A DNA stretch of 61,594 nt from contig WHSO01000014.1 in assembly GCA_009380075.1 (NCBI GenBank), positions 1 through 61,594 on the forward strand, written 5' to 3'. This DNA is from Alphaproteobacteria bacterium (GTDB lineage Bacteria; Pseudomonadota; Alphaproteobacteria; SMXQ01). The translations under genes and the position numbers were made by a program. The notes beneath the pieces are model-generated. The model saw only the letters and a program-made list of their open reading frames with translations, had not been told where the DNA came from and did no database searches. Below are positions 51,627 to 59,898 of the stretch, piece by piece (positions within the stretch are counted from its first letter, which is position 1; each line of letters begins with the position of its first letter).

Positions 51627-54248
51627 GTGGCCTGGTCCTTCGACGACTTCTTCGCAACGCTCGCCCGGACGCCCGAAAGGCCGGCGGTGCTGTCCGTCGG
51701 CGAGGGCGGCGCTACGACCCTGAAAGCGGGCGATCTCGACGCGATATCGGCGCGCATCGCCGGATCCCTTTCCGCCACGGGTGTTGCCGCCGGCGACCCG
51801 GTCGCCCTGCTCGGGCCGAACACCGCCGAATGGGTCACCTGTTGGCTGGCGCTCACGCGCCTCGGCGCGGTGGTGGTGGCCCTCGACGACCTGTCATCGG
51901 CCGAGGAGGCCGCGGTCGCCATCGCCGATGCCGGGGCCCGGCACGTACTCGCGAGCGACGCCCATATCGCGGCGCTCAGGGGCGATTCGCGCCTTGATGG
52001 CGTGACGATGACGGCAATCGCGGACACGCTCGCCCCGGCGAAGGCGGGCTCGCCGCGAGGGAACGGCGTGCCCGTACACAGGCCGGCGGATGCTGCCGCC
52101 GTCATGGTCTATACCTCCGGCACCACGGGCGTACCCAAGAGCTTCGTCCTGACCTGCGCCAATATCACCGCGAATATCACGGCGCTCATCGACGAAGGAA
52201 TCCTGAAGTCCCACGACAAGGTGCTGCTGCCGCTGCCGCTGCATCACGTCTATCCGCTGGTGGTCGGGCTGCTGACGCCGCTCGCGACAGGGGCGACGGT
52301 GGTCCTGCCCCAGGCGGCAACGGGGCCGGAGATCGTCCGCGCACTCGCCGCCACCGGCACGACGGCGATGGTCGGCGTGCCGCGCCTCTACAGCGCGTTG
52401 GTCGACGGGCTCGACGCTCGGGTGCGCGCCGGCGGGCGGCTTGCGGTCGCCGCCTCCGCCATGCTTCTGGCAGTGTCGGGATGGTTGCGCCGGAACCTCG
52501 GCATCAACGCGGGTCGGGTGCTGTTCGCGCCGCTCCACCGCCGCCTCGGCGGGGCGCTCCGGATCATGGTCTCCGGAGGCGCCCGGCTCGAGCCGCAGAT
52601 CGTCGCGCGGCTCGACGCGCTGGGGTTCGAGACGCTGACCGGCTACGGCCTGGCCGAGACCGCGTCGCTGTTCACCGGCAACCGGCCGGGTCGCAAGCGG
52701 ATTGGCTCGGAGGGGCTGCCGCTCGCGGGCGGTCAGGTGCGCATCGGCACGCCGGACGCGGAGGGCGCCGGAGAGATCGAGCTCAAGGGGCCGAGCGTCT
52801 TTTCCGGCTACCGCAACGCGAGCACGGCGGGCGCTTCCCCTTTCAGCGACGACGGCTGGTTCCGCACCGGCGATGTCGGCACCCTCGACGCCGACGGCTA
52901 TCTCTACGTCACCGGCCGGGTCAAGGAGATGATCGTGCTCGGCGGCGGCAAGAACGTCTTCCCCGAAGAGCTCGAAAAACGCTACGGCGCCGATCCGGCG
53001 ATCGCCGAGATCGCGGTGCTGGAGCACGGCGGCAAGCTGGTGGCCCTGGTGCGGCCAGATATTCCGGCCCTCAAGGCCGCGGCGCGGGCGCGCCTGCGCG
53101 ACGCGGTGCGCGTCGCCATCGAACAGGCGCGGGGCACCTTGCCGTCGTACCAGCGCCTCGCCGGTTTCGCGCTGGTGAGCGCGCCCCTGCCGCGCACGCG
53201 GCTCGGCAAGTACCGTCGTTTCCAGTTGCCGGAACTCTATGAGCAGGCGACATCCTCCGCGGAACGTCCGGCGGCGGCTCCGATGGACGAGGCCGACCGG
53301 CGTCTCGTCGCCGATCCAGTGGGCCGGGAAGTGTGGGCACTCTTGCAGGCGCGCTACGGCACGCGGGGGCTTGCGATGGATGCGAGCCCGGAGCTCGACC
53401 TCGGCATCGATTCTCTCGAGTGGGTGACGCTGGCCCTTGAGTTCGAAAGCCGCCTCGGCCTGAACATCTCCTCCGACGACGTCGCGCGGATCGTGACCGT
53501 GCGCGACCTCGTCCGGCTGGCGGTCGATGCCGCTCAGTCGGGAACTGCGCCCAAGACCGAAAGCGCTGCGCCGGATGAGCGCTTCATCGCGCCGCCCGGG
53601 CCGTTCGCGCATCTGTGCGGCATCCTGATTGGCGGGCTCAATCGGCTGATCGCGCGCGGCGTCTTCCGGCTGCGGGTCGAGGCCGAGGGCCCCTGGCCTG
53701 GCCCTGACCGGCCCTTCGTGATCGTCGCCAATCACACGAGCGACCTCGACGCGCTGTTCCTGTCGGCTGCCCTGCCGCCGCGGTTGTCCCGCCGGGTATG
53801 GTGGGGCGGGGAAGTGACCCGCCTGTTCGGCAGCGCGGCGGCGCGGGCCCTGAGCCGGACCGTGCAGATTTTCCCGGTCGACGAGCGCCATCCCCGGGCG
53901 GCGATCGACCTTGCCCGCAAGGTGCTGGCGCGCGGCGACGGGCTCGGCTGGTTCCCCGAATCGTGGCGATCGGCGACGGGCGAACTGCAGGAATTCCTGC
54001 CCGGCATCGGTATGGTCATGGAGGGAAGCGAGGACGCGGCGGTGATCCCGGCCGGAATCCTTGGTGCGTTCGAAATTATGCCGCGGACCGCGCGCTGGCC
54101 GCGGCTGGGCAAGGTCCGCATCCGGTTCGGCCCGCAGGTTCGCGTGGCGGAGCTCCTGGCGGAAGGGACGGGTGGGACCGATGCCGAGCGGGTCGCCGAC
54201 GCCTTGCGGCGCCGGGTCGCCACCCTGATCGCCGACGCGTCGCGCTGA
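51627..54248 (+). CDS. AMP-dependent acyl ligase - ACP - PlsC acyltransferase fusion
   Basis: Three-domain lipid enzyme of 873 residues from GTG 51627. Residues 1-540: AMP-binding ligase, with VYTSGTTGVPKS near 165, TGYGLAETASLF, and WFRTGDVGTLDADGYLYVTG. Residues 560-640: acyl-carrier domain with LGIDSLEWVTLA, where the serine takes phosphopantetheine. Residues 660-873: PlsC-type acyltransferase with ANHTSDLDALF (HX4D box, near 702) and GLGWFPESWRS in place of the usual EGTRS. The order suggests a fatty acid is activated, loaded on the built-in carrier and passed to a lysophospholipid-like acceptor. Six stretches of weak hydrophobicity suggest membrane association. Confidence 0.9.
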   Translation: MAWSFDDFFATLARTPERPAVLSVGEGGATTLKAGDLDAISARIAGSLSATGVAAGDPVALLGPNTAEWVTCWLALTRLGAVVVALDDLSSAEEAAVAIADAGARHVLASDAHIAALRGDSRLDGVTMTAIADTLAPAKAGSPRGNGVPVHRPADAAAVMVYTSGTTGVPKSFVLTCANITANITALIDEGILKSHDKVLLPLPLHHVYPLVVGLLTPLATGATVVLPQAATGPEIVRALAATGTTAMVGVPRLYSALVDGLDARVRAGGRLAVAASAMLLAVSGWLRRNLGINAGRVLFAPLHRRLGGALRIMVSGGARLEPQIVARLDALGFETLTGYGLAETASLFTGNRPGRKRIGSEGLPLAGGQVRIGTPDAEGAGEIELKGPSVFSGYRNASTAGASPFSDDGWFRTGDVGTLDADGYLYVTGRVKEMIVLGGGKNVFPEELEKRYGADPAIAEIAVLEHGGKLVALVRPDIPALKAAARARLRDAVRVAIEQARGTLPSYQRLAGFALVSAPLPRTRLGKYRRFQLPELYEQATSSAERPAAAPMDEADRRLVADPVGREVWALLQARYGTRGLAMDASPELDLGIDSLEWVTLALEFESRLGLNISSDDVARIVTVRDLVRLAVDAAQSGTAPKTESAAPDERFIAPPGPFAHLCGILIGGLNRLIARGVFRLRVEAEGPWPGPDRPFVIVANHTSDLDALFLSAALPPRLSRRVWWGGEVTRLFGSAAARALSRTVQIFPVDERHPRAAIDLARKVLARGDGLGWFPESWRSATGELQEFLPGIGMVMEGSEDAAVIPAGILGAFEIMPRTARWPRLGKVRIRFGPQVRVAELLAEGTGGTDAERVADALRRRVATLIADASR

Positions 54249-54341
54249 TCGCTCCCCGGCGGCATGTGATCCCGTATTGGCCGATTCACCCCCGTGGACT
54301 ATCCTGAACAAAACCGGCAAATGATATTGGGGAGAGGCAAC

Positions 54342-55622
54342 ATGCGGGGAATGACGTCAGGTCGCGCACTCGCGGCGGCGCTTTGCGCAGTTCTGTTGGG
54401 CGGTACGGCGCAGGCCCAGTCGGTCGAGGATTTCTACAAGGGCAAGCGGCTCCGGCTGATCGTCGGCGGTTCGGCCGGCGGCGGCTACGACACCTACGCC
54501 CGTGCCTTCGTCCGCTACTACGTGCGCTATATCCCCGGCAAGCCATCGGTGATCGTGCAGAATATGCAGGGGGCGGGCGGCGTGCTTGCCACCAATTTCA
54601 TTGCCAGCGGCGCGGTGCCCAGGGACGGCAGCGTTTTCGCCACAAGCCTGCGCACGGTGGCGACGGCGCCGCTGCTCGATCCCAGGGGCACCAAATACGA
54701 TGCCAACAAGCTCAACTGGATCGGCAGCCTCGCCAACGAGGTATCGCTGTGCGTCTCGTGGCATACCTCGCCGGTCAAGACGTTCGCCGATGCGCAGAAG
54801 CAGGAACTGATCGTCGGTGCTTCCAACGGCAACGACACGGAAATCATTCCCGCCGTGTTCAACAACCTGCTCGGCACGAAGTTCAAGATCGTCGTCGGCT
54901 ATGTCGCCGTCGGTATCAACGTCGCCATGGAGCGCGGCGAGGTGGCGGGGCGCTGTTCGTGGTCGTGGTCGTCGCTGCTCAGCCAGCGACCCGACTGGAT
55001 CCGCGACAAGAAGATCAACCTTCTGGTGCTGACGTCGAACAAGCGCCATCCGGATATCCCGGCGGAGGTGCCGCTGATCATGGACTTCGCGCGCAATGAC
55101 GCCGACCGGACGCTGCTCGAGATTTTCCTCCTGCCCCAGGTGATGGGGCGGCCCTATTTCCTGCCCGACGGCGTGCCGGCGGAACGGGTCGCGGCGCTGC
55201 GTAAGGCCTTCGACGAAACCGCGAAGGACCCCGGCATGGCCGCGGATTTCAAGCGCCTCAAGCTCGAACTGTCGCCGGTGTCGGGCGAGGAAATCCAGGC
55301 CATGCTGACCCGCGTCTATGCCACGCCACCGGAGGTCATCGCGAGGGCCCGTGACGCCATGCGCTACAAGGGTGAAAAGATGGTGGCGCAGATCAAGACC
55401 GTGAAGACCAGCGGCACCGTGCTTCTGTCGATCCGCGAAGGCCGTCAGATCGAGTTCAAGCTCGCGGACGGCAAGACGGCGAAGACCAGCGTGTCGGGCA
55501 GCAAGACCAAGGTGACGATCTCGGGTAAAAAGGCGACGCGCGCCGAGATCAAGGCGGGCATGACCTGCGCCATCGAATGGCCGGGACCGGGCCAACAGGC
55601 CAGGAGCCTCGACTGCAAGTAG
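54342..55622 (+). CDS. Orphan TctC/Bug-type binding protein with extra C-terminal domain
   Basis: Exported protein of 426 residues from ATG 54342 (GGGGAGAGG upstream; signal cleavage near AQAQSV). Bug features are RLRLIVGGSAGGGYDTYARA, YIPGKPSVIVQNMQGAGGVL and YFLPDGVPAERVAALRKAFD. It is about 85 residues longer than the family; the additional tail (TVLLSIREGRQIEFKLADGK through IKAGMTCAIEWPGPG) looks like a small all-beta domain with two cysteines. No permease gene is next to it. It follows the ligase fusion by 93 bp. Confidence 0.9.
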   Translation: MRGMTSGRALAAALCAVLLGGTAQAQSVEDFYKGKRLRLIVGGSAGGGYDTYARAFVRYYVRYIPGKPSVIVQNMQGAGGVLATNFIASGAVPRDGSVFATSLRTVATAPLLDPRGTKYDANKLNWIGSLANEVSLCVSWHTSPVKTFADAQKQELIVGASNGNDTEIIPAVFNNLLGTKFKIVVGYVAVGINVAMERGEVAGRCSWSWSSLLSQRPDWIRDKKINLLVLTSNKRHPDIPAEVPLIMDFARNDADRTLLEIFLLPQVMGRPYFLPDGVPAERVAALRKAFDETAKDPGMAADFKRLKLELSPVSGEEIQAMLTRVYATPPEVIARARDAMRYKGEKMVAQIKTVKTSGTVLLSIREGRQIEFKLADGKTAKTSVSGSKTKVTISGKKATRAEIKAGMTCAIEWPGPGQQARSLDCK

Positions 55623-55813
55623 GACGGGGTTTCGGCCACGCCCGAGCATCGCGGCGCGCCCGTGCCCGCCGGACTTGCGGTGCGTCGCTGTCATTATCGT
55701 GTTTGACTCGTCAAATGAACAAGGATGTCAACGCGTTAGCTGTTCATCCCCGGTTCAGCTTGCCCCCGGTACGATAGCGCCTGACTCGAACCTTTCAGCC
55801 TTGGGAGGTCGTC

Positions 55814-56110
55814 ATGAGACTCAGGACCTTCGCCTTCGCCCTCGCCGCCGCCGCCATGATCGGGTTTGCCGATGCGCCGGCCCGTGCGGACGGCATCTCC
55901 TTCAGCTTCGGGTATCACGGTGGTCACTTCGGCCAGAAGCACGCTTTCCATGGCCACAAGCGCGTCTTTCGGCATCATGGGCGCCACCATTTTCACCGGC
56001 GCGTCTATCCGCACCCCCGGCGGTTTCTCTTCTTTCACGGCCACCCGTACTGGCATGGGAGACCGCCGTTTCCTCCGCGACGGCATGTCTACATCTACCG
56101 CCGCTACTGA
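55814..56110 (+). CDS. Secreted histidine-rich protein
   Basis: Protein of 98 residues from ATG 55814 behind GGGAGG, with a clear signal peptide (cleavage near PARADG). The mature 70 residues are packed with His, Arg, Phe and Tyr: SFGYHGGHFGQKHAFHGHKR, VFRHHGRHHFHRRVYPHPRR. Such composition binds transition metals, and similar short His/Arg/Tyr-rich exports in Alphaproteobacteria are uncharacterised. A TTTGAC-TC-GTCAAA inverted repeat at 55702-55715 may be its operator. Confidence 0.8.
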   Translation: MRLRTFAFALAAAAMIGFADAPARADGISFSFGYHGGHFGQKHAFHGHKRVFRHHGRHHFHRRVYPHPRRFLFFHGHPYWHGRPPFPPRRHVYIYRRY

Positions 56111-56142
56111 GCGCGCTTCGTGCCGTTCGTGAGCGGGCGTTA

Positions 56143-56280
56143 GGGCCCGCTTTCCACGGACTAAATCAATTTGTGGACTCGTCATCGCCCTCCCCCGACG
56201 TGTTCGGGGGATCATCCGGGCGATCCATCTCATGGATGCCCCGCATGCGCGGGGCATGACGTGTCAACGTTAGGGCAACA
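56143..56280. repeat. Dispersed palindromic repeat, locus D
   Basis: Fills the gap between two convergent genes. It begins GGGCCCGCTTTCCACGGACT, contains TCGTCATCGCCC, a CCCCCGA-TCGGGGG hairpin (56191-56211), GATGCCCCGC-GCGGGGCAT (56234-56258), and ends near CAACGTTAGGGC, which echoes the TTAGGGC at the left end. Same family as 34.9, 37.3 and 48.2 kb. Confidence 0.75.
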
Positions 56281-56284
56281 TGCT

Positions 56285-57196
56285 CTACGCCGACAGCTTG
56301 GCGTCGACGATCTTGTCGTAGGTGCTGTCCGCCGACAGCAGGCCCCAGCTGACCATCCAGTTGTAGATGTGGTCGTATTCGTCCGGTGTGTAGGGACGGG
56401 GATAGATGTAGCGGAAACGGCCGAGGTAGAAATCGTCCCACGTCAGCTTGCAGACATCGGTGGGCACTTCCTTGATCAGGTACTTGAGGTAGGGACGGAT
56501 ATCCTTGTGGATCTCGTCCACCGCCCGGCGCACCGAGCGATCGATGGCGGCATAGGTGTCGGGCGCCAGCGAGGGCACCGTCACCTCGGCACCGTCGTAG
56601 AACGCCTCGCAGATGATCTTGTGGCCACGCTTCAGCGCCACGGTGATCCACGGTTCCATCAGCGCCGCGGCACCGATCTTGCCTTCCTCGAGGAACTTGA
56701 GGCGCTGCTTGGGTCCACCAACGTGGCCGACGCGGACCTGGTCCTTGTTCATGTAGCCGCCCAGGAGGCCCAGCGTGATGTAGTGCGAGCCCGCGTGCAT
56801 GTTGACGCCGACCAGCACGTTGCGCAGGTCCGGGGGGATGTTGTAGGGGCTGTCGCCCTTGACCACGATCGCCTGGGTCGCCACGGCGGCGCGCTTGGTG
56901 ATCACGCGGGCGTCCTGGCAGCTGTCCTGGGTGCGGCGGATCTGCCCCCACTCGCAGGCGCGGTACATGGAGAACTCGCCCTTTTCGATACCCTCGTGCC
57001 AGCCGTAGGACTTGACGGCAGTGTGGTCCTCGATCGGTTTGTCGGGGACTTCCTTGTCGCGGTCGCGTCCGGAACCGGCGGGCACCAGGGTCACGTCGAG
57101 GCCTTCCTGTTCGAAGATGCCCTTCTCCTTCGCCACGTGATAGGGCAGTGAGAAGACGGCGTTGTTGACTTCAATCCTTGCCGGGGTAAGCGCCAT
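56285..57196 (-). CDS. NMT1/SsuA-like substrate-binding-fold protein without signal peptide
   Basis: Protein of 303 residues from ATG 57196. It begins MALTPARIEVNNAVFSLPYH, so it has no export signal, although the fold (VAKEKGIFEQEGLDVTLVPA, RCWxx-type absent, EEGKIGAAALMEPWITVALK) is that of ABC-transporter binding proteins of the NMT1/THI5 type. Cytoplasmic members include pyrimidine-synthesis enzymes and 4,5-dihydroxyphthalate decarboxylase. Because a C-C hydrolase-like gene and an isomerase-like gene lie nearby on the same strand, a catabolic enzyme is as likely as a transporter part. No ABC permease is present. Confidence 0.8.
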   Translation of the reverse strand: MALTPARIEVNNAVFSLPYHVAKEKGIFEQEGLDVTLVPAGSGRDRDKEVPDKPIEDHTAVKSYGWHEGIEKGEFSMYRACEWGQIRRTQDSCQDARVITKRAAVATQAIVVKGDSPYNIPPDLRNVLVGVNMHAGSHYITLGLLGGYMNKDQVRVGHVGGPKQRLKFLEEGKIGAAALMEPWITVALKRGHKIICEAFYDGAEVTVPSLAPDTYAAIDRSVRRAVDEIHKDIRPYLKYLIKEVPTDVCKLTWDDFYLGRFRYIYPRPYTPDEYDHIYNWMVSWGLLSADSTYDKIVDAKLSA

Positions 57197-57252
57197 GAGG
57201 ATGTCTCCTTCTTCGTCGTGCGCCCTTGGTGTGGGCGGCTCGTCACGTGTGG

Positions 57253-58128
57253 TCAGGACTTGAGGAACGGCACCGCCAGACGGTGGAACATATCCGCCGC
57301 GTCCCACGGCACGAGATGCTTGCAGCCTTCGGCCATGTGCATGTCGAGGTCCGGATGCATCTGTTTCAGCAGCGCGAAGCGTTCGGCCGCGCGGGCGCGG
57401 TCCTCGCGCCCATAGATCATCAGCAGCGGCTGCTTCACTTCGATCAGCCGCTCCCACAGCGGGCGGGACGGCTTCTTGTCGTCCCTGGGCTTGGCCTTGG
57501 CGGCCTCTGCCATTTCCTGGCGGGCGCAGAAGGCCTTGAAGTTCTCGCCGATCGAACGCGAGTGGCGCAGGTTGAGTTCCGCGTCGGTGATCAGCTCGTG
57601 GTGGAACAGGTTCGCTTCCAGCAGCTTGCGCGTATCCTCGATCGTCGGTTCGGCCTTCGCCATGCGGCTTTCAAGACGGGCTTGGGCGGCGCCTTCCTTC
57701 TTGCCGACGCCGGAATCGAGCGGCGGGAGCAGGCTGCCGGTGCCGAGGATGACCACATGGGTGACGCGCGCCGGCATCTCCAGCGCCAGGGCGACGCAGA
57801 TGTTGCCGGCCTGGGAATGGCCGACCAGCGCCGCCTTGTCGATGCCCATGGCGTCCATGAAGGCGACCGTCACCTTCTTCTTGAGGGCGACCGAGCCGTC
57901 CTCGGTGTAGGACGATAGGCCGAAGCCGGGGAAGTCGAAGGCGATGACGCGGCGACCGGCGGCGGCGAGCGGCGCCAGGTTGCGGCGGAACACGTCGGCC
58001 GAGGAGCCGAGAGAGGCGCCGTGGAACAGCAGGACGACGGGACCTTCGCCTTCCTCGAGGTAGCGGATGCGGAACTCCCCGGCCTCAACGAACTTGTCCT
58101 CGAAGCGGGTGTCGGTGGCGGCGTCCAT
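57253..58128 (-). CDS. Alpha/beta hydrolase, meta-cleavage-product hydrolase-like
   Basis: Hydrolase of 291 residues. ATG 58128 has GGGAGATGATC upstream with good spacing; an ATG six bases earlier is too close. Triad: Ser in ALVGHSQAGNICVALALEMP, Asp in LMIYGREDRARAAER, His in GCKHLVPWDAA. The oxyanion HGASLGSSADVF and VVILGTGSLLPP resemble C-C bond hydrolases of aromatic degradation (BphD/MhpC class). It lies 56 bp upstream of the NMT1-like gene, same strand. Substrate unknown. Confidence 0.85.
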   Translation of the reverse strand: MDAATDTRFEDKFVEAGEFRIRYLEEGEGPVVLLFHGASLGSSADVFRRNLAPLAAAGRRVIAFDFPGFGLSSYTEDGSVALKKKVTVAFMDAMGIDKAALVGHSQAGNICVALALEMPARVTHVVILGTGSLLPPLDSGVGKKEGAAQARLESRMAKAEPTIEDTRKLLEANLFHHELITDAELNLRHSRSIGENFKAFCARQEMAEAAKAKPRDDKKPSRPLWERLIEVKQPLLMIYGREDRARAAERFALLKQMHPDLDMHMAEGCKHLVPWDAADMFHRLAVPFLKS

Positions 58129-58400
58129 GATCATCTCCCTCTCTTGCACAGCAAGGCACGCGTGCCCGGACGGGCGCTTGTTTTGACATAAGTCTAACAC
58201 GGCGAGCGCAACAGGCAAAAGCGGGTGCGGGACGGTGCAAAATGGTGGTCCGAGCCTGCGGACCCCGACCGCGAACCCTCGACATTTCGCGCGTCTTGGA
58301 GGATTGTCCCGATCGGTACGTCGAAGACGGGATAACGCCTGATGATTGTAAAATCGGGGCCGGGGAACGCCGTGCCGCGGCCCGGTCAGGAGGGATTTCG

Positions 58401-59315
58401 GTGACACCGTCGCCGGGTTACCAAGCCGTTACACGGTTCGCGCCGTCGCCGACGGGCTACATGCACATGGGGCATGCCTATGCGGCACTGTGCGTCTACA
58501 ACTGGGCACGCCTGACGGGGGGCCGGTTCCTGCTCCGCATCGAGGACATCGACCGCACCCGCTGCCGCCGCGAATACGAGGACGCCATTCTCGATGACCT
58601 GGAATGGCTCGGTCTCCACTGGGACGGGCCGGTGCTGCGCCAGTCCGAGCGCCTGGACCACTACACCGACGCACTGGCCCGCCTCAAGGCGCTGGGCGTG
58701 ACCTATCCGTGCTTCTGCACGCGCAAGGAGATCGCGGCGGAAATCGCCGCTGCCGGTAACGCGCCGCACGGCCCCGACGGGCCGCTCTACCCGGGCACCT
58801 GCCGCGACCTCGGACCGGGCGCCGAGGGGCGGGAGGGCGCGGCCATCCGCTTCGACTGCGCCCGTGCCGCGCGCATCGTCGGCCGGTTGACCTTCAAGGA
58901 CTGGCGCCTCGGCGACTTCGACGTCGATCCCTGCCTGTTCGGCGACGCCGTCGTCGCCCGCCGCGACATCGGCACCAGCTATCACCTGGCCTGCGTGGTG
59001 GACGACGCGGCCCAGGGCGTGACGATGGTGACGCGGGGAGAAGACCTGCTGCCGTCGACGCACCTGCAGCGCGTGCTGCAGGCGCTGCTCGGCCTGCCGC
59101 GCCTCGAATACCGGCACCACGGGCTGGTGAAGGACGAGAATGGACGGCGTCTGGCCAAGCGCAACGGCGTCGCCACCATCCGCGACCTGCGTGCGCAGGG
59201 GATGCACCCGGAGGACGTCCTCGCCCTCGCCCGGGCACGCGCCGAGGGCGCCGGAAGCGGGCTCTCCATGGAAGGATTCAGCCCATGGGCCCGTCATCGC
59301 CCGCCCCAGACCTGA
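58401..59315 (+). CDS. gluQ: Glutamyl-Q tRNA(Asp) synthetase
   Basis: Class I synthetase-like enzyme of 304 residues that attaches glutamate to the queuosine base of tRNA-Asp. GTG 58401 follows a strong CAGGAGGG site; the longer ORF was rejected. FAPSPTGYMHMGHAYAAL carries the HIGH-like motif, and RLAKRNG is the degenerate KMSKS loop. Zinc site cysteines are in YPCFCTRKE and GTCRD. There is no anticodon-binding domain, which separates it from GltX. It stands alone among minus-strand genes. Confidence 0.95.
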   Translation: MTPSPGYQAVTRFAPSPTGYMHMGHAYAALCVYNWARLTGGRFLLRIEDIDRTRCRREYEDAILDDLEWLGLHWDGPVLRQSERLDHYTDALARLKALGVTYPCFCTRKEIAAEIAAAGNAPHGPDGPLYPGTCRDLGPGAEGREGAAIRFDCARAARIVGRLTFKDWRLGDFDVDPCLFGDAVVARRDIGTSYHLACVVDDAAQGVTMVTRGEDLLPSTHLQRVLQALLGLPRLEYRHHGLVKDENGRRLAKRNGVATIRDLRAQGMHPEDVLALARARAEGAGSGLSMEGFSPWARHRPPQT

Positions 59316-59409
59316 TCGGCGGCCAGGTCGCGCGCCTCGGGCGCCTCCCTGTGGCGCAGCGCCTCCACATCCAGCGGTTTCTTCGGTCGGTGGGCCACCG
59401 GCGGCGCGG

Positions 59410-59625
59410 TCAGGCGACGTGGGTCGAATGCAGCGGCAGGGCGATGGTTTCCAGCGTCGTCAGGTCGAGGTGGCGCGAGGCGTTGTCGATGTCGAAGCCT
59501 ACCACCTCGCCCGCGGCGTCAAGGTCGACGTTAAGGCCCGCCGCGACTTCCCGTGTCTCGGCTCCCGGGCCGGGCTTGAGCTCGATGTAGAGGCTGTCCG
59601 TTTCCGGGTAGTAATGCAGCTTCAT
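59410..59625 (-). CDS. DUF2283 family protein
   Basis: Small soluble protein of 71 residues: KLHYYPETDSLYIELKPGPG, then VAAGLNVDLDAAGEVVGFDI and DNASRHLDL. This is the DUF2283 pattern, a short beta-rich fold. Its start overlaps the stop of the upstream 83-residue gene by 4 bases. Paired small genes like this behave as predicted toxin-antitoxin modules, with DUF2283 in the antitoxin position, but activity is not established. Confidence 0.88.
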   Translation of the reverse strand: MKLHYYPETDSLYIELKPGPGAETREVAAGLNVDLDAAGEVVGFDIDNASRHLDLTTLETIALPLHSTHVA

Positions 59626-59873
59626 GGCGCCACCCTCCTGAAATTACGGTCGAAAAAGGCGTTATGGACGGTCTCGCCGTCCGCCAGCGTGACGACGCGC
59701 AGTATACGCGGTTCGGTCTCTCCGGGCCGCAGTATCTCGCCCCAGTGGCGGACACGGCCGTCGGGCTGGGCCTCCCGCCGACGCGGCGCGGCGAGGACTG
59801 CTTCGCACCAGCGTCGGTCGATATAGGGGCGCTTGCGCAGGACCTGCTCCTCGAAGTAGCGGGTGGTCTTCAT
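59622..59873 (-). CDS. Small basic protein paired with DUF2283 (DUF4258/RelE-like candidate)
   Basis: Protein of 83 residues: MKTTRYFEEQVLRKRPYIDR, then RWCEAVLAAPRRREAQPDGR, RHWGEI, and a closing LRVVTLADGETVHNAFFDRN. The pattern recurs widely next to DUF2283 genes. The basic character and the terminal VVTLADGETVHNAF beta hairpin resemble a RelE/BECR-type toxin, but this is a guess. It overlaps the DUF2283 gene by 4 bases, so both are made from one message. Confidence 0.78.
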   Translation of the reverse strand: MKTTRYFEEQVLRKRPYIDRRWCEAVLAAPRRREAQPDGRVRHWGEILRPGETEPRILRVVTLADGETVHNAFFDRNFRRVAP

Positions 59874-59898
59874 GCGGCCGGGGCCCGGGCTACATGCT

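Noticed and set aside
55736-56257. A 173-codon minus-strand frame over the His-rich gene and repeat locus D
   Set aside because: Runs through a dispersed repeat and is antisense to a gene with signal peptide and ribosome site.
59316-59409. A 34-codon minus-strand frame (GTG start) downstream of the DUF2283 gene
   Set aside because: Too short, overlaps the gluQ end and lacks a ribosome site; coding cannot be supported.
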